Shown here: positions 57,701-64,000 of the stretch, one piece after another
How positions within the stretch are numbered: position 1 is the stretch's first letter
Layout: every line of letters starts with the position of its first letter
Source of the DNA: Plumapathes pennacea
Lineage: Eukaryota; Cnidaria; Anthozoa; Antipatharia; Myriopathidae
Direction: 5' to 3'
Assembly (NCBI GenBank): GCA_964036295.1
Contig: OZ038466.1
Span: 19,892,597 to 19,956,596 of the forward strand
DNA length: 64,000 nt
Notes under the pieces: model-generated
What the model saw: only the letters and a program-made list of their open reading frames with translations
What the model was told of the DNA's origin: nothing
Database searches by the model: none
Translations under genes and position numbers: made by a program

Positions 57701-60700
57701 AGCTTAGTGACCAAATTGATCTACTTCAAAAGTCTCTTTCGGTTTCTTTCCAAAGATATATCACTTGGTAGGTGGTTTGGAAGAAACCAAACTGCACCTT
57801 TAATTCTCACCAAATCACTGGCACATTGTTTTGAATGACCGGGAGAATTTACTTTTTGTATCACGACAGCTTTGTGCGGAATGGCTCATCCTTTGTCCAA
57901 GCGCTGTCCCTTGGTTCTGTTCAGTTCCTGAGCTACACGCAATCCGCGTCACTTCCGCTTCTGTCCCCCCAGTTGACTCCAGCCTCCGACGCGGACACAC
58001 TGACGTCACTTCCGTCCCTGGCTGCCGGTCTACCTCACTTCTCCACGGGTTTTATGCGCTGCTGGGGCCGTGACACCTTCATTGCACTGCGTGGACTGAT
58101 GCTGGTCCCTGGCAGATACGAGGAAGCCAAGTAAGAGACTTGAACAGCTAAACTATACAGCTTCGTACGTTTTAAGCCTGTTTTTCACGGGCTACCGGCG
58201 CAATTAACTTTAATTCAGCGTGAAAACCGGCTCGACGCAAGGCGCAAGCACAACGATTTCATTTTTTTCTTTACGTACTTACGTTGCTTTGCGATGTGTT
58301 GTTCCTCTTTCACGTGACGAATACATCTTGTGTTTGCGACGTCGCTCGTAAAAAGCAGGCTTTAGAAACAGTGCTTTATCTTGTTTTGTTTGAGCGACTT
58401 CAGTGCTCGACATTAACGGTTGCCCGCTTGCCCGGGGCAACCAAAACGTTCGGTCGGGCAAGTAAATTCAGGGCCGGGTAACCAGAAATGATGAAACTTT
58501 TTATTGCTTGAAGTCAATCTACAGTCCGAAGGGCAATCAACCCAAAGCCTTAATGTTGAGCACTGGGCTTATCCACCATATTTCGTCTGTCACGACAAAC
58601 CAAGCAGACGAATAATCAGACGAACTATCTGTCTCTAGTATAAACAGAGCATTCATTTATTCTCTGGATGGTTTATTAGTCTCTGTTATAAACAGAGCAT
58701 TCATTTATTCTCTGGATGGTTTATTAGTCTCTGTTATAAACAGAGCATTCATTTATTCTCTGGATGGTTTATTAGTCTCTGTTATAAACAGAGCATTCAT
58801 TTATTCTCTGGATGGTTTATTAGTCTCTGTTATAAACAGAGCATTCATTTATTCTCTGGATGGTTTATTAGTCTCTGTTATAAACAGAGCATTCATTTAT
58901 TCTCTGGATGGTTTATTAGTCTCTGTTATAAACAGAGCATTCATTTATTCTCTGGATGGTTTATTAGTCTCTGTTATAAACAGAGCATTCATTTATTCTC
59001 TGGATGGTTTATTAGTCTCTGTTATAAACAGAGCATTCATTTATTCTCTGGATGGTTTATTAGTCTCTGTTATAAACAGAGCATTCATTTATTCTCTGGA
59101 TGGTTTATTAGTCTCTGTTATAAACAGAGCATTCATTTATTCTCTGGATGGCTTATTAGTCTCTGTTATAAACAGAGCATTCATTTATTCTCTGGATGGT
59201 TTATTAGTCTCTGTTATAAACAGAGCATTCATTTATTCTCTGGATGGCTTATTAGTCTCTGTTATAAACAGAGCATTCATTTATTCTCTGGATGGTTTAT
59301 TAGTCTCTGTTATAAACAGAGCATTCATTTATTCTCTGGATGGCTTATTAGTCTCTGTTATAAACAGAGCATTCATTTATTCTCTGGATGGTTTATTAGT
59401 CTCTGTTATAAACAGAGCATTCATTTATTCTCTGGATGGTTTATTAGTCTCTGTTATAAACAGAGCATTCATTTATTCTCTGGATGGTTTATTAGTCTCT
59501 GTTATAAACAGAGCATTCATTTATTCTCTGGATGGTTTATTAGTCTCTGTTATAAACAGAGCATTCATTTATTCTCTGGATGGTTTATTAGTCTCTAGTA
59601 TAAACAGAGCATTCATTTATTCTCTGGATGGTTTATTAGTCTCTGTTATAAACAGAGCATTCATTTATTCTCTGGATGGTTTATTAGTCTCTGTTATAAA
59701 CAGAGCATTCATTTATTCTCTGGATGGTTTATTAGTCTCTGTTATAAACAGAGCATTCATTTATTCTCTGGATGGTTTATTAGTCTCTGTTATAAACAGA
59801 GCATTCATTTATTCTCTGGATGGTTTATTAGTCTCTGTTATAAACAGAGCATTCATTTATTCTCTGGATGGTTTATTAGTCTCTGTTATAAACAGAGCAT
59901 TCATTTATTCTCTGGATGGTTTATTAGTCTCTGTTATAAACAGAGCATTCATTTATTCTCTGGATGGTTTATTAGTCTCTGTTATAAACAGAGCATTCAT
60001 TTATTCTCTGGATGGTTTATTTGTCTCTGTTATAAACAGAGCATTCATTTATTCTCTGGATGGTTTATTAGTCTCTGTTATAAACAGAGCATTCATTTAT
60101 TCTCTGGATGGTTTATTTGTCTCTGTTATAAACAGAGCATTCATTTATTCTCTGGATGGTTTATTAGTCTCTGTTATAAACAGAGCATTCATTTATTCTC
60201 TGGATGGTTTATTAGTCTCTGTTATAAACAGAGCATTCATTTATTCTCTGGATGGTTTATTAGTCTCTGTTATAAACAGAGCATTCATTTATTCTCTGGA
60301 TGGTTTATTAGTCTCTGTTATAAACAGAGCATTCATTTATTCTCTGGATGGTTTATTAGTCTCTGTTATAAACAGAGCATTCATTTATTCTCTGGATGGT
60401 TTATTTGTCTCTGTTATAAACAGAGCATTCATTTATTCTCTGGATGGTTTATTAGTCTCTGTTATAAACAGAGCATTCATTTATTCTCTGGATGGTTTAT
60501 TAGTCTCTGTTATAAACAGAGCATTCATTTATTCTCTGGATGGTTTATTAGTCTCTGTTATAAACAGAGCATTCATTTATTCTCTGGATGGTTTATTAGT
60601 CTCTGTTATAAACAGAGCATTCATTTATTCTCTGGATGGTTTATTAGTCTCTGTTATAAACAGAGCATTCATTTATTCTCTGGATGGTTTATTAGTCTCT

Positions 60701-63700
60701 GTTATAAACAGAGCATTCATTTATTCTCTGGATGGTTTATTAGTCTCTGTTATAAACAGAGCATTCATTTATTCTCTGGATGGTTTATTAGTCTCTGTTA
60801 TAAACAGAGCATTCATTTATTCTCTGGATGGTTTATTTGTCTCTGTTATAAACAGAGCATTCATTTATTCTCTGGATGGTTTATTAGTCTCTGTTATAAA
60901 CAGAGCATTCATTTATTCTCTGGATGGTTTATTTGTCTCTGTTATAAACAGAGCATTCATTTATTCTCTGGATGGTTTATTAGTCTCTGTTATAAACAGA
61001 GCATTCATTTATTCTCTGGATGGTTTATTAGTCTCTGTTATAAACAGAGCATTCATTTATTCTCTGGATGGTTTATTAGTCTCTGTTATAAACAGAGCAT
61101 TCATTTATTCTCTGGATGGTCTGTTTTCTCAGGCAACATATCCTGGGCTATGGTGGGTGTGTTCGTCACGGACTGATCCCCAATCTCCTGGCCGGGGGTC
61201 GCACTCCACGCTACAACTGCCGGGATGCGACGTGGTGGTGGCTCCAGTGTATCCAAGACTACTGCTCTTTTGCTCCAAATGGGATGGACATTCTCACAGA
61301 GCCCGTTTCTAGGATTTTCCCTACAGATGACTCCGAGGCGCAGCCTCCAGGGGAAAAGGTAGGGTCACATTAGACGACCGCAAATTCATACCGTGTATAG
61401 GCCCGTTTTAGACATCGCTCCTCACGTGCGCCGAACCTAATGCAAATGAGAAAAAGCCATTGCTTGACCTGATTTGATTTTGGCGCATTTGAAAAGCGAC
61501 GCCTGAACGGGGCCTTATAACAAATTTGAAAAAGCCGATGATTTCACATAAGTTTCTTGCTTACATTTTATGTTGCGCAAAGGAAATTTGTGTGGTGCCC
61601 TTTGTCGCAACATTTTTTTAAAGAATCACTAAGAGTTAAGAAGTCTGACTACAATTTATGGGCGCTAATTTTTCTTGAGTCTTTACAGTAGAATAATTGC
61701 AATGCTGCAAGACTAGATCAAACTCAGGGCCGATTGTTTAAACAAGGTTTGGACCGTAGTTAAGAAAGTCCTGGTCTAAACAAGGTATAAACAGTAGCCA
61801 TGCGACAAACGCGGTATTTGTAAACCGACCATGTTCTACAGATGCAGTTTAACCTTTGACTAACTAAAGCGATAAACCAGGTCTAAGTTAGTGTATCTTT
61901 TTTTTGAAAAATCGGCCCTTCGTGTTCATCGCTTTCCGTTCTTGTTCGTTTACATTTGAGCCACATCAATTGATTCATCGTTTGTGAACTTCTTTTGTTA
62001 CTATGTATTGCAGGATCAACCCTTGCATGACGTCATTCAAGAAGTGATGCAGCGTCATTTTATTGGCCTCAGTTTCCGCGAGAGAGGGGCTGGACCCGGA
62101 CTCGATAATCACATGACAGATGTAGGCTTCAACGTCACTGCAGGCGTCCGCGAGGAGACTGGGTTTGTGTATGGTGGAAACCAGTGGAATTCTGGGACCT
62201 GGATGGATAAAGTTGGTGAATCAGAAAAGGCGGGAAACCGGGGAGTGCCTGCTACTCCAAGGTTTGTTTAAGGGGCACGGTCATGAGCCGCGCATGCGTC
62301 GTATCCAAGTATAGAAATTCTAATTTTCATAGTTTTGTCGAAGTTACGAAAAAAAGTTCTGTGCTATGGAAACAGTGGAAAATAGTATGGAAATACTCTG
62401 GAAGTGAAGCTGATAGTTTGGAATTTGCTTAAAATTTTTATTGGGAGTGCTTATGACATTCACGCCATCTTCCTCCAATAATTTGGACACAGTTGTGTTC
62501 ATGGTTCATAGATCTTTTTCCATTACCTTGTTTATTTGACGGTCTGCTCGGCGCTTAACAGGGACGGCAGTGCTGTCGAAATCGTGGGATTGTGCAAGTC
62601 CACTGTTCGATGGCTGGCGGACTTGTTTAACAAGAAAAAGTTTCCTTATCAGGGTGTCTCGAAATTACATGATGGTACGTGCATAGGAGCTTTGCCTCAC
62701 TGTTCTGCTCTGCTCTGCTTTGCTCTTTTCTTCTCTGCTTTGCTCTTATCTGTTTTGGTCTTCTCTGCATTTCCCTGTCTGCTCTGCTTTGCTCTGCATT
62801 GCACTGCTCTGGTTTGTTCTGCACTTCCCTGTTCTGTTCTGTTCTGTTCTGATTTGTTCATCTCTGTTTTCTCTTCTCTGCATTTCCCTGTCTGCTCTCG
62901 TCTGTTCTGCACTTCTCTGTTCTGTTCCACTCTGGTCTTGGTGCCCTATTCTCTTATCTGCATTGTTTCTCAGTCTGTCTGTCTGTATCCGTTCGTACTT
63001 CCACTGGCCTTTTTAACAGAATAAATCATCAGGATACACAGACTATCTTTTCTTTATAGGATTCCCTGAGGAACTTTTCTATGAAGAGTGGGACAAGAAG
63101 ATCCAACACTCATTCGAAAGGGAGTTTTGGATCAACGAGCAGCCCGACCCTGCGGTCGAAGGGGAGGACGTTAAGCTTGTTCACCGGCGTGGGATTTACA
63201 AAGACAGTGTCTGCGCTAGTCACAAGTTCGCAGATTATCAGCTCCGGCCCAATTTTTGTGTTGCCATGACTGTGGTGAGAGGATCTTTACTGAATAATTA
63301 CTAGATAATCGCTGAACCTTATATTTATTTAGAGATTTACGTTCTTGGTGGAATGAAGTGAAACAGGACACTGTGTATTTGGAATGGGAGGGGGGAGTAA
63401 AGAACGTTAGGTTACTTAAGTTGAGATAAAAGAGAGGATGGATGGATGGATGGACATAAGGAAGGAATAACGGAGGGATGCCGGGAAGGCGAGTAGAAAG
63501 GGAAACTGTGGCAGGTGTAAGGGAGGAGGATGGAATGGAGGGAGTTAACCCTTTCACTCTCAAGCTCAAATGCAGATTCTCCCAACCTTTTAGAGTAAAA
63601 TGTACGAGTAATGTAATTAGAATTGATAGTTTAATCAGCTTTCATCTTAGCAAGGTATCAAAAGCCAAGTTCTCCCTACTGTATCGTATGTTTCTGTTGT

Positions 63701-63964
63701 GAAACTGAAGGAGAAAATCGAAGTGGATCATTATTGGGAGTGAAAGGGTTAATAAGGTAATAAAGAATGGATGGAAGGCTAGATAGAAGGGAGAAGGAAC
63801 GAAGGGACGACGCAGTGTTCACTTGAACTCAGTTGTCAGTAAGTTCTGTGGTATTTTGTGCGGCAGGCCCCAGAAATGTTCAATGTTGAGCATGCGTGGA
63901 CAGCCTTGGATATGGTTGAAGAGCTACTGGTGGGGCCCCTGGGTATGGCGACACTGGACCCCAA
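45789..63964 (+). CDS. AGL: AGL, glycogen debranching enzyme (3' end outside window)
   Basis: Bifunctional 4-alpha-glucanotransferase plus amylo-1,6-glucosidase that removes glycogen branches in the cytosol. Exons: 45789-45885, 47032-47266, 47673-48006, 48521-48759, 48981-49196, 49957-50172, 50971-51243, 51435-51492, 52111-52234, 52894-53060, 53165-53266, 53715-53873, 54864-55184, 55691-55818, 56337-56548, 56929-57062, 57148-57281, 57870-58130, 61133-61358, 62014-62261, 62562-62674, 63060-63274, 63867-63964: 1436 codons, about 110 short of the expected end (human 1532 aa). GH13-like transferase residues are conserved: Asp545 ([10 protein letters not shown]), Glu574 ([10 protein letters not shown]), Asp647 (VTHDNE). 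The glucosidase half shows [62 protein letters not shown] second Met at 45804 lies in aagATGGCGGCT and may be the true start. Exons 2 and 3 have an alternative longer join. Confidence 0.96.
46255..46680. repeat. G/GA-rich degenerate tract in AGL intron 1
   Basis: Contains repeated gggggg, ggaggg and (gggagggag)n blocks, notably 46256-46280, 46380-46400 and 46635-46670. aattgaaatgctacaatcat (about 46416) and tgaccatgattgtagcaag (about 46616) form an inverted pair, suggesting a decayed foldback element between them. Confidence 0.7.
48095..48362. mobile_element. Decayed MITE family B copy in AGL intron 3
   Basis: gattaagctaatccaggatt near 48121 and the later taaatcctaattgtgctttg match family B ends. 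The interior has gcttaaaaatgacagcaaag as at 33930. Ends are degraded. A further fragment of the same kind lies at 50283-50401. Confidence 0.6.
49235..49895. repeat. Degenerate (CAGT)n tetranucleotide repeat
   Basis: About 650 bp of cagt/catt variants with perfect runs near 49570-49600 and 49670-49710. It occupies almost the whole of AGL intron 5 from 40 bp after the donor. Ser-Gln-Ser-Val frames are artefacts. Confidence 0.95.
50693..50920. mobile_element. MITE family B, copy 2
   Basis: 228 bp, ends gggcccggtttttcgaaag and the complementary ttgaaaaaccgggccc. It is clearly the same element as 15711-15954, with matching interior (attagaaagcttgttccaa, gtcgttgtggacgaaacg). It ends 50 bp before AGL exon 7. 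Confidence 0.9.
53897..54216. mobile_element. MITE family A, copy 5
   Basis: 320 bp, left end tagagcgattttcggatgac, right end gtcatccgaaaacggctcta: the best preserved copy. It lies in AGL intron 12 and is followed after 8 bp by copy 6. Confidence 0.9.
54225..54697. mobile_element. MITE family A, copy 6, interrupted
   Basis: Starts tagagcggtgtttagatgac and runs to about 54317. Family A-type sequence resumes at about 54645 (aaacaaaagcaaaacctgat, cgcaagcaag). Between them sits a different foldback element. The right end is lost. Confidence 0.8.
54318..54644. mobile_element. GCAAC-rich foldback element inserted in MITE copy 6
   Basis: Ends ttaaggtgaagtagtacggg and tgcacgtattacttcacctt are complementary, followed by gcaacattttcttgcaactt against aagttgcaagaaaatgttgc. 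Inner arms (acgcaacttgttctgcaaca / gcgtgcgtaggtac) also pair. About 327 bp, non-coding. Similar gcaac/gttgc phrases continue at 54705-54830, possibly a second decayed copy. Confidence 0.9.
55848..56051. mobile_element. MITE family C copy in AGL intron 14
   Basis: Begins accctttcacttccaatagt and ends gggcttgggagtgaaaggct, with the characteristic atatgatacagtagggagaa inside. Opposite orientation to the 63546 copy. Confidence 0.8.
56695..56875. mobile_element. Decayed MITE family C copy in AGL intron 15
   Basis: Begins cttttactcctgaactcaga and ends ggtcactctcactcatgaaa. Family phrases such as gtgagaattgaaaggccaat are recognisable but diverged. A further fragment is at about 57590-57840. Confidence 0.55.
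58631..61120. repeat. 48-bp satellite, about 52 copies, in AGL intron 18
   Basis: A 2,490-bp array of a nearly invariant 48-bp unit. Each unit contains the hairpin ctctgttataaacagag (7-bp arms, ATA loop) and a pyrimidine-rich ttcatttattctctgg. Variants are few: ctctagtata at 58633 and 59594, ggctta at about 59150, 59246 and 59342 (96 bp apart, i.e. every second unit), and tttgtc near 60020, 60116, 60404, 60836 and 60932 (multiples of 48). This shows recent block-wise amplification. The last unit stops 12 bp before AGL exon 19. Two forward frames are free of stops, but neither continues AGL. Confidence 0.98.
62693..62960. repeat. (TCTGY)n-type degenerate pentanucleotide repeat
   Basis: tctgc/tctgt/tttgc pentamers fill AGL intron 21 after the donor. 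Ser-Ala-Leu-Leu frames (and their complement, rich in Glu-Gln-Ser-Arg) are spurious. Confidence 0.9.
63546..63752. mobile_element. MITE family C, well-preserved copy in AGL intron 22
   Basis: 207 bp with ends aaccctttcactctcaag and ttgggagtgaaagggtta (complementary). It shares atcaaaagccaagttctccc with the fragment at 8777-8900. Flanked by a (GGAT)n run at 63437-63454. Confidence 0.85.
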
Positions 63965-64000
63965 GTAAGTAAGAACCACTGATAGAGAAGCCGGCATTTG

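Noticed and set aside
58631-61120. CRISPR-like array (regular short repeats)
   Set aside because: There are no unique spacers: the whole 48-bp unit is repeated, inside an intron of a eukaryotic gene.

Overview
The window is eukaryotic nuclear DNA from an invertebrate animal, most likely an anthozoan cnidarian such as a stony coral. Genes are split into many short exons with GT-AG introns. Introns carry microsatellites and short inverted-repeat (MITE-like) elements, including dispersed repeats of a kind I associate with coral transcripts (recollection, not a search). The proteins are clearly metazoan but divergent from vertebrate relatives. No plasmid, phage, CRISPR or bacterial operon structure is present.

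Layout from left to right: (1) 1-2820, an AG-rich minisatellite. (2) 2967-4440, a row of six exon-like units on the minus strand repeating every 160-185 bp, apparently a tandemly duplicated exon array of an unrecognised, possibly non-coding transcript. (3) 4445-6750, no recognisable gene. (4) 7299-9605 (+), ALG14, complete in five exons. (5) 11066-22293 (+), FAF1, complete in 21 exons, with many foldback elements in its introns. (6) 24975-33593 (+), a nine-exon Cys-loop ligand-gated ion channel subunit that looks GABA/glycine-receptor-like but has an acidic residue at the pore selectivity position. (7) 34693-39011 (-), TTC4, complete in ten exons. (8) 39208-44520 (+), a P4HTM-type prolyl 4-hydroxylase with EF-hands, complete in ten exons and divergent from TTC4 across a gap of only 196 bp. 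(9) 45789 to the right edge (+), AGL, the glycogen debranching enzyme, 23 exons visible and the last part cut off by the window end. One AGL intron holds about 52 copies of a 48-bp satellite that runs right up to the next splice acceptor.

I built the exon models by hand: I translated each exon, checked AG/GT borders and confirmed that phases join. The five named genes close in frame at lengths I recall as near their human counterparts (ALG14 218 aa, FAF1 654 aa, TTC4 398 aa, P4HTM-like 444 aa, AGL at least 1436 codons). The genes are not one pathway: N-glycan assembly, ubiquitin/p97 regulation, neurotransmission, Hsp90 co-chaperoning, prolyl hydroxylation and glycogen breakdown. ALG14, FAF1, TTC4 and AGL are all on human chromosome arm 1p, so the block may reflect old linkage. 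Four start codons (ALG14, FAF1, TTC4 and the second AGL Met) lie in an ATGGCGG motif resembling a YY1 element.

Most of the window's unusual content is non-coding: the duplicated exon array, a TIR family present in six copies with one copy split by another foldback element, several near-perfect hairpins, and the 48-bp satellite.
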